From contig NZ_CP021376.1 of NCBI RefSeq assembly GCF_002157875.1, positions 1,364,001 through 1,428,000 of the forward strand: a stretch of DNA of 64,000 nt, read 5' to 3'. The number at the start of each line of letters is the position of its first letter. Position 1 is the stretch's first letter. This DNA comes from Oceanisphaera avium (GTDB taxonomy: Bacteria; Pseudomonadota; Gammaproteobacteria; Enterobacterales; Aeromonadaceae). The position numbers and the translations under genes were made by a program. This document shows, in pieces, positions 8,291 to 19,471 of the stretch. A model generated the notes under the pieces. That model was not told where the DNA came from and made no database searches. It worked only from the letters and a program-made list of their open reading frames with translations.

Positions 8291-9721
8291 ATGAGCAAAA
8301 AACTTCATATTAAAACCTGGGGCTGTCAGATGAACGAATATGATTCATCTAAGATGGCTGATTTACTCGACGCCACCCACGGCTATGAGCTCACCGACGA
8401 TCCTACCGAAGCGGATGTGTTGTTGCTTAATACCTGCTCTATCCGTGAAAAAGCCCAAGAAAAAGTCTTTCATCAACTCGGACGCTGGCGTCCTCTTAAA
8501 ATGATCAACCCAAAGCTGGTGATAGGGGTAGGCGGCTGTGTGGCGTCTCAAGAAGGGGAAGCCATCCGCGCCCGCGCCCACTATGTGGACCTCGTCTTTG
8601 GCCCACAAACACTGCATCGTTTACCGGCGATGATTAAAGCCGTGCTTGAGGGCAATGGTGCTCAAGTGGATGTGGCGTTTCCTGAAATTGAAAAATTCGA
8701 CAATTTGCCTGAGCCGCGCGCCGAAGGACCCACCGCCTATGTGTCGATTATGGAAGGCTGCTCAAAATATTGTTCTTTTTGCGTCGTACCCTATACCCGA
8801 GGCGAAGAAGTCAGTCGCCCTCTAGACGATGTGCTTTACGAAATTGCCCAGCTCGCCGACCAAGGGGTGCGAGAAGTTAATTTATTAGGCCAAAACGTGA
8901 ATGGGTATCGTGGTGACACTCACGATGGAGAAATTTGTACCTTTGCCGAGTTATTACGCTTAGTCGCCTCCATCGATGGCATTGATCGGGTGCGCTACAC
9001 CACCAGTCATCCTATTGAATTTACCGATGACATTATTGAAGTCTATAAAGATACGCCAGAATTGGTTAGCTTTTTGCACTTGCCTGTACAAAGTGGCTCA
9101 GACCGAATTTTGACGCTAATGAAGCGCCCGCATACCGCGCTTGAATATAAGTCTAAGATCCGTAAATTACGCGCCGCCCGCCCAGACGTGACCATTAGCT
9201 CTGACTTTATTATTGGTTTTCCTGGGGAAGATGAAGAAGATTTTGCACAAACCATGAAGCTTATCGAAGACGTAGGCTTTGATTTAAGCTATAGCTTTAT
9301 CTTTAGCGCCCGCCCCGGCACGCCGGCGGCAGATTTACCCGATGATGTGCCCATGGAAGAGAAAAAAGCGCGCTTAGCCCGCTTACAAACGCTAATTAAT
9401 AATCAAGCGCAACAAATCAGTCGCCAAATGATGGGCACCACTCAGCGTATTTTAGTGGAAGGCCCCTCTAAGATAAATCCAATGGAATTACGCGGGCGCA
9501 CTGAAAATAATAGAGTAGTAAACTTTGAAGGCCCCCATACCGCTATTGGTGGCTTTGCCGATGTAGAGATTATTGAAGCACGCCCTAATAGCTTACGCGG
9601 AAGATTTATCCGTGATGAAACTGAAATGGGTTTGCGCGTGCAAACCTCGCCAAAGAGTATTTTAAGTCGCCGCCCCGATGGCGTGGCCGATGACATAGGC
9701 GTGGCTACTTTTACACCTTAA
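8291..9721 (+). CDS. miaB: tRNA-2-methylthio-N6-dimethylallyladenosine synthase
   Basis: MiaB is a radical-SAM methylthiotransferase that makes ms2i6A at tRNA position 37. From ATG 8291 it is 476 aa (E. coli 474). It shows the UPF0004 N-terminal domain starting [16 protein letters not shown] with the auxiliary-cluster cysteines, the radical-SAM triad CSKYCSFC at residues 157-164, and a C-terminal TRAM domain. The frame is open to 8222, but the extra 23 residues are not conserved and the chosen ATG has a CAAGAG ribosome site. It is divergent from ubiF and heads the ybeZ-ybeY-ybeX-lnt series. Confidence 0.96.
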   Translation: MSKKLHIKTWGCQMNEYDSSKMADLLDATHGYELTDDPTEADVLLLNTCSIREKAQEKVFHQLGRWRPLKMINPKLVIGVGGCVASQEGEAIRARAHYVDLVFGPQTLHRLPAMIKAVLEGNGAQVDVAFPEIEKFDNLPEPRAEGPTAYVSIMEGCSKYCSFCVVPYTRGEEVSRPLDDVLYEIAQLADQGVREVNLLGQNVNGYRGDTHDGEICTFAELLRLVASIDGIDRVRYTTSHPIEFTDDIIEVYKDTPELVSFLHLPVQSGSDRILTLMKRPHTALEYKSKIRKLRAARPDVTISSDFIIGFPGEDEEDFAQTMKLIEDVGFDLSYSFIFSARPGTPAADLPDDVPMEEKKARLARLQTLINNQAQQISRQMMGTTQRILVEGPSKINPMELRGRTENNRVVNFEGPHTAIGGFADVEIIEARPNSLRGRFIRDETEMGLRVQTSPKSILSRRPDGVADDIGVATFTP

Positions 9722-9794
9722 CATTAGGGTAAGGAATGAGGCGTGAGAGGTAAGGTACGCAGATGAAGTACCCACCCACAATGTCGTCACTAAT

Positions 9795-9824
9795 AGGCTG
9801 TATCTTGTGGTACAGCCTTTACGG
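9795..9824 (+). terminator. Possible terminator or attenuator between miaB and ybeZ
   Basis: A perfect 8-bp stem AGGCTGTA/TACAGCCT with loop TCTTGTGG is followed by a broken T-run (TTACGGTTTT). It lies 73 bases after miaB and 56 bases before ybeZ, so it could end part of the miaB transcript. An imperfect GCGTGAG...TTCACGC inverted repeat spans the same gap. Confidence 0.45.
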
Positions 9825-9880
9825 TTTTACCTCTTTACTATTTATCACTTACGCTTCACGCTTAAATAACAGGAGTTATT

Positions 9881-10894
9881 TTGACAACGACTGTAGAACT
9901 GGAATTGCAGCCTGCCGATGGCGCACGCCTAGCTAGCCTATGTGGCCCGCTAGATGACAATATTAAACAACTCGAGCGCCGCTTAGGCGTGGCCATCAAT
10001 TATCATAATCAGCATTTTAGCATTGCGGGTAAGCCCGCTCAGATAAACATAGCCTGCGAATTACTGAAAGACTTATATGTCCAAACCCAACCGCTTCGCG
10101 ATCAAGGCGTACCTGATATTACGCCAGATTTAGTGCACTTATTAATACAAGAAAGCCAAACTCTTGAGCAAGATATTCGCCCCGATGCCCATCATATCTA
10201 TGACAAAGCACTCACCATTAAAACTAAGCGCGGCTTAATTAAACCGCGCAGCCCTAACCAAGCTAATTATATTGCGCACATGTTAAGCCATGATATTACC
10301 TTTGGCATTGGTCCGGCGGGCACAGGTAAAACTTATTTGGCAGTGGCGGCGGCGGTAGATGCCCTAGAGCGCCAAGAAGTGCGCAGGATCTTATTAACTC
10401 GCCCCGCGGTAGAGGCCGGTGAAAAGCTGGGCTTTTTGCCAGGGGATCTTAGTCAAAAAGTAGATCCTTATTTGCGCCCACTTTATGATGCATTATTTGA
10501 AATGCTTGGCTTTGAGCAAGTAGAAAAACTCATTGAGCGCAATGTAATTGAAGTGGCGCCATTAGCCTATATGCGTGGGCGCACCCTAAATGATGCATTT
10601 ATTATTCTCGATGAAAGTCAAAATACTACGCTCGAGCAAATGAAGATGTTTTTAACGCGCATCGGCTTTAACTCGCGCGCCGTAGTAACCGGTGATATTA
10701 CTCAAGTCGACTTACCGCGCAATGCTAAATCTGGCCTGCGCCATGCAATGGAAGTATTAGACGGCGTTGAAGGCTTGTCATTTAACTTTTTTGAAGCCGA
10801 AGATGTGGTGCGCCATCCCGTCGTGGCTCGTATAGTTCGCGCCTATGAGCTATTTGATAATCAACAGCGAAGTCACGATGAGGGTCAGTCATGA
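9881..10894 (+). CDS. ybeZ: PhoH-like ATPase YbeZ
   Basis: A 337-aa cytoplasmic PhoH-family P-loop ATPase. The Walker A motif GPAGTGKT lies near residue 144 and the Walker B-like IILDESQN near residue 243. Family members are genetically and physically linked to the RNase YbeY and to rRNA maturation; the exact activity is not settled. Translation starts at TTG 9881, supported by AGGAG at 9871-9875, with no better ATG at the family start. Its last 4 bases overlap ybeY (ATGA), indicating translational coupling. Confidence 0.94.
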   Translation: MTTTVELELQPADGARLASLCGPLDDNIKQLERRLGVAINYHNQHFSIAGKPAQINIACELLKDLYVQTQPLRDQGVPDITPDLVHLLIQESQTLEQDIRPDAHHIYDKALTIKTKRGLIKPRSPNQANYIAHMLSHDITFGIGPAGTGKTYLAVAAAVDALERQEVRRILLTRPAVEAGEKLGFLPGDLSQKVDPYLRPLYDALFEMLGFEQVEKLIERNVIEVAPLAYMRGRTLNDAFIILDESQNTTLEQMKMFLTRIGFNSRAVVTGDITQVDLPRNAKSGLRHAMEVLDGVEGLSFNFFEAEDVVRHPVVARIVRAYELFDNQQRSHDEGQS

Positions 10895-11355
10895 AACTGT
10901 GGTTAGACTTACAAATCGCGACCGCCCCCTCACCCACTCTGCCCCGAGAAGCAGATATTTTACAGTGGATGCAAGCGGCCCTAAAAGACGAGCGTGATGA
11001 AGCAGAAGTGACCTTGCGCATCGTGGACGAAGCCGAGAGCCAGCAACTCAATCTTGATTATCGCGCTAAAGATAAGCCCACCAATGTGCTATCTTTTCCG
11101 TTTGTAGCACCACCAGGGATTAATATCCCGTTACTGGGTGATTTAGTGGTGTGTCGCCAAGTGGTAGAGCAAGAAGCACAAGACCAAGCTAAGTCGCTTA
11201 ACGCCCACTGGGCGCACATAGTGGTACACGGCTGCTTGCATTTACTGGGCTTTGACCATATTAAAGATGATGAAGCCGAGATAATGGAAGCAAAAGAAAT
11301 TGCCATCTTGGCAAGCCTTGGCTATGCCAATCCCTATTTAGATGATGAAGGTTAA
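10891..11355 (+). CDS. ybeY: Endoribonuclease YbeY (rRNA maturation factor)
   Basis: YbeY is a single-strand-specific metallo-RNase needed for 16S rRNA 3' end maturation and 70S quality control. At 154 aa it matches E. coli (155). The zinc site [11 protein letters not shown] starts near residue 113, and the conserved [14 protein letters not shown] stretch lies near residues 57-70. It overlaps ybeZ by 4 bases and is followed 9 bases later by ybeX. Confidence 0.97.
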   Translation: MKLWLDLQIATAPSPTLPREADILQWMQAALKDERDEAEVTLRIVDEAESQQLNLDYRAKDKPTNVLSFPFVAPPGINIPLLGDLVVCRQVVEQEAQDQAKSLNAHWAHIVVHGCLHLLGFDHIKDDEAEIMEAKEIAILASLGYANPYLDDEG

Positions 11356-11364
11356 ATTAGGTCA

Positions 11365-12246
11365 ATGAGCGACGATAATTCGAACTCAGAACACGGTTCG
11401 TCCGCTAAGAAAAACTGGCTAGAAAAACTAGGCCAACTTTTTCAGGGCGAACCGAAGAATCGTGAAGAGTTAGTAGAAGTGATCATGGAAGCCAGTCAGC
11501 GTGAGCTGATCGATCAAGACACCAAAGACATGATTGAAGGCGTACTCGAGGTTAGCGAGTTAAGAGTACGCGATATTATGATCCCCCGCTCACAGATGGT
11601 CACGGTGGAAAAGTCCCAACCGGTGTCGTCATTTTTGCCCATGATTATTGAGTCTACGCACTCACGCTTTCCGGTGGTTAATGAAGATAAAGACCACATA
11701 GAAGGCATTTTGTTAGCAAAAGATCTGCTGCAATACGGTTTTTCGCTAAACGACGATACTTTCGCTATCGATAAAATATTACGCCCCGCTGTGGTGGTAC
11801 CAGAAAGTAAGCGCCTAGATAAGCTGCTAAAAGAATTTCGCCAAGAGCGTTATCACATGGCCATCGTCGTCGATGAGTTTGGCGGTGTATCAGGGCTGGT
11901 GACCATTGAAGATATTTTAGAATTGATTGTTGGCGACATTGAAGATGAATTTGATGCCGAGGAAAGTGAAGAAATCCGACAAATTACGTCGCGCGTCTAT
12001 TCAGTCGCCGCCCTCACCGATATCGAAGACTTTAACGAGTTTTTTAATACCGACTTTAGTGATGAAGAGGCAGACACAGTAGGTGGGCTTGTGATGCACG
12101 CCTTTGGCCACTTACCTGCTAAAGGAGAACAACTGGAAATTAATGGCTTTATCTTCAAGGTGGCCCACGCGGATCGTCGACGTTTGCTGCAATTACAGGT
12201 TAAGCTGCCCGCTACCCAGGACTCAGCTACTTCGGATACTTTATAA
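11365..12246 (+). CDS. ybeX: CorC/YbeX family CBS-domain protein
   Basis: A soluble 293-aa protein with paired CBS domains (about residues 66-185, containing [10 protein letters not shown] and [21 protein letters not shown]) and a C-terminal CorC/HlyC domain (about residues 205-285). It was first described as CorC, linked to magnesium and cobalt efflux; later work on YbeX links it to ribosome homeostasis together with ybeZY. It lacks the membrane domain of the larger CorB proteins. The position between ybeY and lnt is as in E. coli. Confidence 0.93.
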   Translation: MSDDNSNSEHGSSAKKNWLEKLGQLFQGEPKNREELVEVIMEASQRELIDQDTKDMIEGVLEVSELRVRDIMIPRSQMVTVEKSQPVSSFLPMIIESTHSRFPVVNEDKDHIEGILLAKDLLQYGFSLNDDTFAIDKILRPAVVVPESKRLDKLLKEFRQERYHMAIVVDEFGGVSGLVTIEDILELIVGDIEDEFDAEESEEIRQITSRVYSVAALTDIEDFNEFFNTDFSDEEADTVGGLVMHAFGHLPAKGEQLEINGFIFKVAHADRRRLLQLQVKLPATQDSATSDTL

Positions 12247-12248
12247 CC

Positions 12249-13799
12249 GTGCGCCATTTTTTACCCAGCCTCATTGCCCTATTAAGTGGGGTAATAGGGG
12301 TATTTGCTTTTAGTCCTTTTGATTACTGGCCATTGGCACTGGTGTCTTTGTTTGGCTTGTATGCCAGTACCCAAAACTTAGCACCCAAATTAGCCGCTAA
12401 GCGCGCCTTTATCTGGGCCTTTGGTTTTTACCTATATGGCTTGTGGTGGATCCATAACAGCATGACGCTGTTTGGCGGGATCCCCTTATGGGTGGCTTTT
12501 TTATTGGTGGCTTTATTAGCCGCTTATTTAAGCTTATATACCGCCGCTGCCATTTGGTTGGCACAGCGCTTAGTGCCCGCACGCGCCTGGCGCGCATTGT
12601 TAGTATTACCCGCCCTTTTAATTGCCGCCGATTGGTTACGCGGCTGGGTACTCACCGGTTTTCCGTGGTTATGGTTTGGTTACAGTCAAGTCGATGGTCC
12701 CTTAGCCGCACTGGCACCGCTGGCGGGCGTACAAGGCATTAGTTGGCTGCTTATCTTCTCTGCAGCCAGCGTGTGGTTATTACTGCAACGCCACTTTCGC
12801 TGGTGGCCAAGTGTCGCCACCTTAGTGTTATGGGGTTTAGCCGTTGGCGCCAGCTCACTTTCTTGGGTAACGCCTACCCAAGAAAGTCGCTTTGCGCTGG
12901 TACAGGGCAATATCGAACAATCGCTAAAATGGATCCCAGGACATTTAGAGCAAAGCTTACAGCGCTATATTAACCTCACGTTACCGCTGCGCGATGCAGA
13001 TGTGGTGATCTGGCCAGAATCAGCGCTGCCCAGTAGTGAACAAGAATTAGCGCCTTGGCTACAACAAGTGGATCGCCTAATGCGTGAACGTGGCCAAAGT
13101 TTGATTACCGGTTTAGTGTCACAACCCGACTCTGGTGAAACTTATAACTCGGTCATCACTTTGGGTAAAAACGCCATTCCTTATCAATTAGAGCACAGCA
13201 ATCGCTACTATAAACAGCACCTAGTGCCCATTGGTGAGTTTGTGCCCTTTGGCGATTTATTACGACCATTAGCACCATTTTTTAACTTACCAATGTCTTC
13301 TTTTGCTAAAGGGCAAGCCGGCCAGCCTGACTTAAGCGTGGCAGGGCAGCAATTAAGTGTGGCTATTTGTTATGAAGTGGCCTTTCCGGGCTTAGTGCGC
13401 GCCAACACCAAACCCGACACCGATTACTTGCTTACCGTGTCTAACGATACCTGGTTTGGGCAATCAATTGGCCCTTGGCAGCATCAACAAATTGCGCGCA
13501 TGCGCGCTCTAGAATTAGGCCGCCCGCTGATCCGGGCTACCAATAATGGCGTCACTTTAGTTACCGATGAAAAAGGCCAAATTCAGGCTCAATACCCGCA
13601 ATTTACCATGGGCGTATTACAGGCTAAAGTGATGGGCACCACAGGGCTTACTCCCTATGCCAGCTTTGGAAGTGCGCCCTTAATGGCGTGGTTATTAATT
13701 AGCGCCTTAGTGGGAATTACTCAAGGTCGGCGCCAATACTACGGACATCAGCAGCGTCTTGCCGCTCAAGAAAACCTACGCACCAGAGCCAGAAGTTAA
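12249..13799 (+). CDS. lnt: Apolipoprotein N-acyltransferase
   Basis: Lnt adds the third acyl chain to the N-terminal cysteine of outer-membrane lipoproteins at the periplasmic face of the inner membrane. The 516-aa protein has six or more N-terminal transmembrane helices, a nitrilase-like domain from about residue 220, and the triad elements: Glu in WPESALPS, Lys in YYKQHLVPIGEFVPFG and Cys374 in CYEVAFPG. Start is GTG at 12249, 2 bases after the ybeX stop. Last gene of the miaB-ybeZYX-lnt series, ended by the terminator at 13816. Confidence 0.96.
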   Translation: MRHFLPSLIALLSGVIGVFAFSPFDYWPLALVSLFGLYASTQNLAPKLAAKRAFIWAFGFYLYGLWWIHNSMTLFGGIPLWVAFLLVALLAAYLSLYTAAAIWLAQRLVPARAWRALLVLPALLIAADWLRGWVLTGFPWLWFGYSQVDGPLAALAPLAGVQGISWLLIFSAASVWLLLQRHFRWWPSVATLVLWGLAVGASSLSWVTPTQESRFALVQGNIEQSLKWIPGHLEQSLQRYINLTLPLRDADVVIWPESALPSSEQELAPWLQQVDRLMRERGQSLITGLVSQPDSGETYNSVITLGKNAIPYQLEHSNRYYKQHLVPIGEFVPFGDLLRPLAPFFNLPMSSFAKGQAGQPDLSVAGQQLSVAICYEVAFPGLVRANTKPDTDYLLTVSNDTWFGQSIGPWQHQQIARMRALELGRPLIRATNNGVTLVTDEKGQIQAQYPQFTMGVLQAKVMGTTGLTPYASFGSAPLMAWLLISALVGITQGRRQYYGHQQRLAAQENLRTRARS

Positions 13800-13815
13800 C
13801 GCTGAACGCGGCACG

Positions 13816-13850
13816 AAAAAACACCGAGTCTTATCGACTCGGTGTTTTTT
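13816..13850. terminator. Bidirectional intrinsic terminator between lnt and ybeL
   Basis: A perfect 15-bp stem (AAAAAACACCGAGTC with GACTCGGTGTTTTTT) around loop TTATC lies between convergent lnt and ybeL. The A- and T-tracts allow it to work on both strands. Confidence 0.93.
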
Positions 13851-13892
13851 GCTTTAATGGGTAGCGTACGGCGTATCACGTACGGCTGTCTG

Positions 13893-14378
13893 TCAGAGCG
13901 CTAACGGTCGGCGAATAAAGCAGTCGTGATTGCACTCTAAACACGTGGTGAGTACTTCAGGGTGCGTCACTTCATGAGAGTGCGCACACAAGGTGCAATC
14001 AAAGCGCCCAGGACCCACTACCTCGCCGGCATGATACTCACCGTGATTAGTCAGCTCGGTAGCCAGCTCCTGCCACTCTAATTGGCTTTGGTCGGTAATA
14101 TCGGACAACCAGCCCCATACGGTTTCTTTAATGCGTTGATAATAAAGGCTATCTCTAAAGTCTTCCCCACTGACTTCTAACTCAACCAAATCACGCTTAA
14201 CGTATTCGGAGATCAAGGCAATTTCGTCTTTAGTTAAATCACTGGCCGCTTCCATATAGGCGCGGGTCTTATCTACTAATTCTTTAATGCTGGCATCTTC
14301 ATTTTCTTGCCAGCGCTTTCTTAGCTCAGCAACAAACTGGTCATAGCCTTTTTTCTTTTTATGATCTTGATTATCCAT
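13893..14378 (-). CDS. ybeL: Zinc-ribbon-containing protein YbeL (DUF1451)
   Basis: A 161-aa soluble protein with a charged helical N-terminal region and a C-terminal zinc ribbon: CTLC near residue 127 and CLEC near residue 147, close to the end. It resembles E. coli YbeL, which also sits beside leuS, here divergently. Function is unknown in the family. Start ATG 14378 has GGGAG about ten bases upstream. Confidence 0.85.
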   Translation of the reverse strand: MDNQDHKKKKGYDQFVAELRKRWQENEDASIKELVDKTRAYMEAASDLTKDEIALISEYVKRDLVELEVSGEDFRDSLYYQRIKETVWGWLSDITDQSQLEWQELATELTNHGEYHAGEVVGPGRFDCTLCAHSHEVTHPEVLTTCLECNHDCFIRRPLAL

Positions 14379-14500
14379 CTGCTTTCTCCCTTAAGATGAT
14401 AAGCACTAAGGGCGGCTATTGTTGCCTTTCCCCCCTAGGGTATTCTATGTCGATATTTCGCCGTGGTTTATCACCCATTTCTCAGATCCGGATGTCCCTA

Positions 14501-17095
14501 ATGCAAGAGCAATACATTCCCCAAAACATTGAGCCCAAAGTACAAGAGCTATGGGCAGAACAGCAGACCTTTAAGGCTACAGAACAAGCAGATAAAGAGA
14601 AATTCTATTGCCTCTCTATGTTTCCTTATCCTTCTGGCCGACTGCACATGGGGCATGTACGTAACTACACCATAGGTGACGTTATCTCGCGTTATCAACG
14701 CCTGCAAGGTAAAAATGTTATGCAACCCATAGGTTGGGATGCTTTTGGCTTGCCAGCAGAGAACGCCGCTATTAATAATAAGACGGCACCCGCACCTTGG
14801 ACCTATGAAAATATCGACTACATGAAAAACCAGTTGAAGCGCTTAGGCTTTGGTTATGATTGGAGCCGAGAGTTTGCTACCTGTGACCCAGAATACTATC
14901 GCTGGGAGCAGTGGTTTTTTACTAAGCTTTATGAGCAAGGTTTAGTGTATAAGAAAACCTCATCGGTCAACTGGTGTCCTAATGACGAAACCGTATTAGC
15001 CAATGAGCAAGTTAATGACGGCTGCTGCTGGCGCTGTGACTCGCCGGTGGAGCGCAAAGAAATTCCACAGTGGTTTATTAAAATTACCGACTATGCCGAT
15101 GAATTACTCAGCGAGCTAGATAATTTAGATGAATGGCCCGAGCAAGTTAAGGCCATGCAGCGTAACTGGATTGGCCGCAGTGAAGGCGTCACCTTACGCT
15201 TTGCCGTAGCCGACCAAGCGCCCGTGCAAGCTCAATCATTTGAAGTGTATACCACTCGCCCCGACACTCTGTTTGGCGTTACTTATGTAGGCATTGCCGC
15301 AGGTCACCCGCTCGCCGAGCAAGCCACAGCCAATAACCCAGCGCTCGCGGCCTTTATTGAAGAGTGCAAGCACAACAGTAAAGTGGCTGAAGCAGATGTA
15401 GCGACCATGGACAAAAAAGGCATGGCCACAGGGTTATATGCCATCCATCCGCTAACGGGTAAGCAAGTCCCTATTTGGGTAGCCAACTTTGTGTTAATGG
15501 ATTATGGCTCAGGTGCCGTAATGTCAGTACCGGCTCATGATGAACGCGATTATGAATTTGCCAAACAATATGGCTTAGACATTATCCCGGTTATTAAGCC
15601 TGAGGACGGTAGCGAGCTCGACATCACCAAAGAAGCCTATACCGAGCATGGCATCCTGTTTAACTCAGGCTCCTTTGATGGCTTAGACTTTGCAGCGGCC
15701 TTTGATGCTATCGCCGATACCTTAATCGAGAAAAATCTCGGTCAACGTACCGTTAACTATCGCCTGCGCGATTGGGGCGTGAGCCGACAGCGTTATTGGG
15801 GGGCGCCTATCCCTATGCTGAACTTAGAAGATGGCTCAGTGGTCGGAGTGCCTGAAGCAGACTTACCGGTGGTGTTGCCAGAAGATGTGGTGATGGATGG
15901 CATTCAAAGCCCCATTAAAGCGGATCCGGAGTGGGCAAAAACCACTTATAATGGCCAGCCGGCACTGCGCGAAACCGATACCTTTGACACTTTTATGGAG
16001 TCTTCTTGGTATTACGCGCGCTATTGTAGCCCGCACAGCGATAACGCCATGCTCGACTCTGAAAAAGCCAACTATTGGCTGCCAGTGGATCAATATATTG
16101 GCGGCATAGAGCATGCGTGTATGCACTTATTATATTCACGCTTTTTCCATAAATTACTGCGCGATACCGGCTTAGTAAATTCCGACGAGCCCTTTAAGCG
16201 CCTACTTTGCCAAGGCATGGTATTAGCCGATGCGTTTTACCATACCGATGACAAAGGCGCGCGCACTTGGGTAAGTCCTTTAGAGGTAAGCGTTGAGCGC
16301 GATGAAAAAGGGCGCATTAAAAAAGCCCAAGACTCCGAAGGCCACGATTTAGTGCACACCGGCATGACTAAAATGTCTAAGTCAAAAAATAACGGCATAG
16401 ACCCGCAAGTTATGATTGATAAATACGGCGCCGATACCGTGCGTTTGTTTATGATGTTTGCCGCGCCCGCTGACATGACGCTGGAATGGTCAGATGCCGG
16501 TGTGGAAGGCGCTCAGCGCTTTATTAAACGCCTGTGGCGTTTAGTCTATGAGCACCAAGCTCAAGGCTCAGTGGCACAACTGGATGTGGCCAGCTTAAAC
16601 AGCGAGCAAAAAGCGCTACGCCGTGAAGTACACAAAACCATCGCTAAAGTGAGCGATGACATTGGCCGTCGTCAGACCTTTAATACCGCTATTGCCGCCA
16701 TCATGGAGTTGATGAATAAGCTGACTAAAGCCGATGGCAGTGATGCGCAAAACCGCGCCTTGTTGCAAGAAGCGCTCGCGGCCATCACAGTGATGCTGCA
16801 TCCTATTATTCCTCATACCTGTTTTGAATTGTGGCAAGCGCTAGGTCAGCAAGATATTGATCACGCTCCTTGGCCACAAGTAGACCAAAGCGCCCTAGTG
16901 GAAGATGAAAAGCTAGTGGTAGTGCAGGTGAACGGCAAGGTGCGCGGTAAAATTACCGTCGCCGCCGATGCCGACCAAGACACGGTGAGTGGCCTAGCGC
17001 AAGCGGATGAAAACGTCGCTCGTCATTTGGAAGATAAAACCATTCGTAAAGTGATTTACGTCCCTGGCAAGCTGCTAAATATAGTGGCGAACTGA
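14501..17095 (+). CDS. leuS: Leucyl-tRNA synthetase
   Basis: LeuS charges tRNA-Leu. From ATG 14501 it is 864 aa (E. coli 860). The class I signatures are the HIGH-type HMGH at residues 49-52 and KMSKS starting at K624; an editing CP1 domain lies between (about 225-420, including a TTRPDT motif), and an anticodon-binding region plus leucine-specific C-terminal domain follow. The frame is open upstream to 14396, and an alternative ATG 3 codons earlier (14492) is possible; family alignment favours MQEQYIPQ. No leader peptide or T-box is visible. It heads the long leuS-to-lipA gene series. Confidence 0.97.
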   Translation: MQEQYIPQNIEPKVQELWAEQQTFKATEQADKEKFYCLSMFPYPSGRLHMGHVRNYTIGDVISRYQRLQGKNVMQPIGWDAFGLPAENAAINNKTAPAPWTYENIDYMKNQLKRLGFGYDWSREFATCDPEYYRWEQWFFTKLYEQGLVYKKTSSVNWCPNDETVLANEQVNDGCCWRCDSPVERKEIPQWFIKITDYADELLSELDNLDEWPEQVKAMQRNWIGRSEGVTLRFAVADQAPVQAQSFEVYTTRPDTLFGVTYVGIAAGHPLAEQATANNPALAAFIEECKHNSKVAEADVATMDKKGMATGLYAIHPLTGKQVPIWVANFVLMDYGSGAVMSVPAHDERDYEFAKQYGLDIIPVIKPEDGSELDITKEAYTEHGILFNSGSFDGLDFAAAFDAIADTLIEKNLGQRTVNYRLRDWGVSRQRYWGAPIPMLNLEDGSVVGVPEADLPVVLPEDVVMDGIQSPIKADPEWAKTTYNGQPALRETDTFDTFMESSWYYARYCSPHSDNAMLDSEKANYWLPVDQYIGGIEHACMHLLYSRFFHKLLRDTGLVNSDEPFKRLLCQGMVLADAFYHTDDKGARTWVSPLEVSVERDEKGRIKKAQDSEGHDLVHTGMTKMSKSKNNGIDPQVMIDKYGADTVRLFMMFAAPADMTLEWSDAGVEGAQRFIKRLWRLVYEHQAQGSVAQLDVASLNSEQKALRREVHKTIAKVSDDIGRRQTFNTAIAAIMELMNKLTKADGSDAQNRALLQEALAAITVMLHPIIPHTCFELWQALGQQDIDHAPWPQVDQSALVEDEKLVVVQVNGKVRGKITVAADADQDTVSGLAQADENVARHLEDKTIRKVIYVPGKLLNIVAN

Positions 17096-17105
17096 TCTTG
17101 TTGTA

Positions 17106-17147
17106 AGGCGTGAGATGTGCAAAGTGAGGGGGTGACATCTCACGCCT
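17106..17147. repeat. 13-bp inverted repeat between leuS and lptE
   Basis: AGGCGTGAGATGT and ACATCTCACGCCT are perfectly complementary around a 16-base loop. No T-tract follows, so it is more likely an RNA-processing structure or repeat element than a terminator. Similar GTGAG/CTCAC arms occur in the miaB-ybeZ and holA-nadD gaps. Confidence 0.6.
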
Positions 17148-17177
17148 AACTCCTCACATCAGTTAAAGGAATATTTT

Positions 17178-17663
17178 ATGCTTTATCGCATTAAAGCCAG
17201 CGTGCTGGTGCTACTGACCTTATTGTTGGTCGGCTGTGGCTTTCAATTGCGCGGTGGTGACAACCTCGCGCCTGAGTTACATAAGCTGGCCTTAGTGGGC
17301 GATAATAAAAGTCAATTTTATCGCTTAGTGTCGGCGCGCTTAAAAAGAGCCGGAGCTGAGCTGGTGCCAGTTAGTGCAGGGGTGCCTATTTTAAGCATCC
17401 AAGGACTTGGACAAGGAAATACCGTGGCCTCGGTTAACGATCGTGCCAATGCCTTAGAGTACGCCACTCGCTTTGGTACGCGCTTTACACTGGATATGCC
17501 CGATGAGACACGCCAAGTGTTTAACGTGACCTTTAACCGCAGCTTTCTTGATAAATCCGCACAAGCGCTGGCTTCTAGCCGAGAGCAGCAACAACTGCGC
17601 GAACAAATGGAGCAAGAAGCCGCTGAGCAAATTATTCGCCAACTTAACCGCTTAAGCTTCTAA
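17178..17663 (+). CDS. lptE: LPS-assembly lipoprotein LptE
   Basis: LptE plugs the LptD barrel and inserts LPS into the outer leaflet. The 161-aa protein has a lipoprotein signal with lipobox LVGC (Cys20) followed by GFQLRGG, the conserved start of mature LptE. It follows leuS after 82 bases and its stop overlaps the holA start (TAATG), as in the leuS-lptE-holA-nadD order of E. coli. Confidence 0.95.
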   Translation: MLYRIKASVLVLLTLLLVGCGFQLRGGDNLAPELHKLALVGDNKSQFYRLVSARLKRAGAELVPVSAGVPILSIQGLGQGNTVASVNDRANALEYATRFGTRFTLDMPDETRQVFNVTFNRSFLDKSAQALASSREQQQLREQMEQEAAEQIIRQLNRLSF

Positions 17664-18682
17664 TGCGCTTATATCCTGAAAAACTGGCACATCATCTTCA
17701 AGCAGGGCTCGCGCCCTGCTATTTTATTTATGGCGATGAACCGCTTCTTAAGTTAGAAGCGCTGGATATGCTGCGCCAATGCGCGCGTAACAATGGCTTT
17801 GATGATCATCTTCGCTTTGACGCACCCAACCTAGAGTGGGACGACATATTTAGCGCCAGCCAATCATTAAGTTTATTTAGCCAGCGACAAATTATCGAAC
17901 TAGCACTTCCCGAAAAGCTGGATAAAAACAGCGCCCAACGACTGGGCGAGTTACTTAAGCAATGTCATCCCGACTTATTACTTCTCATCACCGGCCCTAA
18001 ACTAAATCAGCAACAACAAAAAAGCGCTTGGTTTAGTGCCATTAGCCAAGCAGGCCCTGTGATACTGGTGAATACCCCCGAGGGCAGCCATTGGCTACGC
18101 TGGCTACAGCAGCGCATCAAACAACATGGCTTACAAATAGATAATGATGGCGTGCAATGGCTAAGCTTAGCGTTTGAAGGGAATTTATTAGCACTAAATG
18201 GCGAGCTTGAAAAGCTCGCCTTACAGCAATTACCCTCGCCATTAAGTTTGGCGCTGTTACAAGAACAAGTGCAGCCCCATCATCAATTTAATCCCTTTCA
18301 ATTATTTGACCCGCTGTTAGAGGGCAAAGTTAAGCGCGCCACGCGAATTTTACTGCAACTGCGCGCCGAGGGGATTGAAGCGGGCATGCTATGTCATTTA
18401 TTTGCCCGTGAGCTCACCCCTTTAATACACATGCAGCTGGGCTTAACGGCAGGACAGTCCTTTTCTAAGTTGGCGGCCGAGCTGCATATTTGGTCTAGCC
18501 GCCAAGGCTTAGTACAAAGCGCACTGCAGCGCCTGCCGTTGGCTAAGCTACAACAATTACAAGCTATGTTAGGGGCGGCCGATGTGGCGGTAGCCAATTT
18601 TGAGGAAGACGAAGCGTGGCGCTGGTTATATAGCCTCTGCGTGGGATTTTTAGATGGCAAGAAGATGGGAATTAATCCATAA
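17663..18682 (+). CDS. holA: DNA polymerase III delta subunit
   Basis: HolA opens the beta sliding clamp within the clamp-loader complex. The 339-aa protein matches the family's usual length (343 in E. coli) and shows the conserved opening YPEKLAHHL, CYFIYGDEPLL near residue 19, and an all-alpha C-terminal collar domain. The ATG shares a base with the lptE stop, implying coupled translation. A 107-base gap with GTGAG/CTCAC-type inverted motifs precedes nadD. Confidence 0.95.
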   Translation: MRLYPEKLAHHLQAGLAPCYFIYGDEPLLKLEALDMLRQCARNNGFDDHLRFDAPNLEWDDIFSASQSLSLFSQRQIIELALPEKLDKNSAQRLGELLKQCHPDLLLLITGPKLNQQQQKSAWFSAISQAGPVILVNTPEGSHWLRWLQQRIKQHGLQIDNDGVQWLSLAFEGNLLALNGELEKLALQQLPSPLSLALLQEQVQPHHQFNPFQLFDPLLEGKVKRATRILLQLRAEGIEAGMLCHLFARELTPLIHMQLGLTAGQSFSKLAAELHIWSSRQGLVQSALQRLPLAKLQQLQAMLGAADVAVANFEEDEAWRWLYSLCVGFLDGKKMGINP

Positions 18683-18789
18683 GCGGTGAGGGCCAATAGT
18701 GAGGAGTAAAAGATGAATACAATCAGCACAGGCGCGAATGGGTGGGTTGACCTTAACGCCTTACGCTTCATTGCTCACCCGAGAACATC

Positions 18790-19437
18790 ATGAAGAACGC
18801 TATTGGTTTGTTGGGTGGCACCTTTGACCCTATTCATGTCGGGCATTTGCGCCCCGCTATTGCCATGTTAGAGCAGTTGGGCTTAAGCGAAGTACGCCTG
18901 ATTCCAAATTATATTCCGCCGCATAAGGCCACGCCCGACAGCGATGCTAACCATCGGCTTAATATGGCGAAATTAGCGGCCGCAGCGACGCCCGGATTAG
19001 TGGTAGATGCGCGCGAGCTTAACCGCAACCGCCCCTCTTATACGCTTGATACGCTAAAAGAGCTAAGAGGCGAGCACCCTACTCGCGCTCTGTGTTTTAT
19101 TATGGGTATGGACTCATTATGTAGCCTAGATAAATGGCATGGCTGGCAAGAGCTGCTCAATTATGCGCACTTAGTGGTGGGGCACAGGCCAGGCTGGCAG
19201 CCGCAATTTAATACCACTTTGCATGACTTTATCCAGCGCCATCTTACCGATGATGCCAGCCTATTAAGTAGCAAAACCCAAGGCCATATTTATCTTTTTA
19301 ATAATCCGCAACTGGATATTTCTTCGTCACAAATTCGTCATTGCTTGCAAGCTGGGAACAATCCGCAATATTTGTTGCCAGAAGGCGTGCTCAACTACAT
19401 TCGAGACAAGGGACTCTATCAATTGCACGTGTTATAA
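18790..19437 (+). CDS. nadD: Nicotinate-nucleotide adenylyltransferase
   Basis: NadD joins nicotinate mononucleotide and ATP to form deamido-NAD. The 215-aa protein carries the nucleotidyltransferase motif GGTFDPIHVGHL at residues 9-20 and the second ATP-binding motif SSSQIR near residue 178. It lies between holA and rsfS as in related bacteria. Confidence 0.96.
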   Translation: MKNAIGLLGGTFDPIHVGHLRPAIAMLEQLGLSEVRLIPNYIPPHKATPDSDANHRLNMAKLAAAATPGLVVDARELNRNRPSYTLDTLKELRGEHPTRALCFIMGMDSLCSLDKWHGWQELLNYAHLVVGHRPGWQPQFNTTLHDFIQRHLTDDASLLSSKTQGHIYLFNNPQLDISSSQIRHCLQAGNNPQYLLPEGVLNYIRDKGLYQLHVL

Positions 19438-19471
19438 TCCGCCGTCATTTTTTTATTGAGGAGCGCGCCCC

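Noticed and set aside
14396..14500. Leader peptide or T-box controlling leuS
   Set aside because: No leucine-codon run, terminator/antiterminator pair or T-box signature is present.
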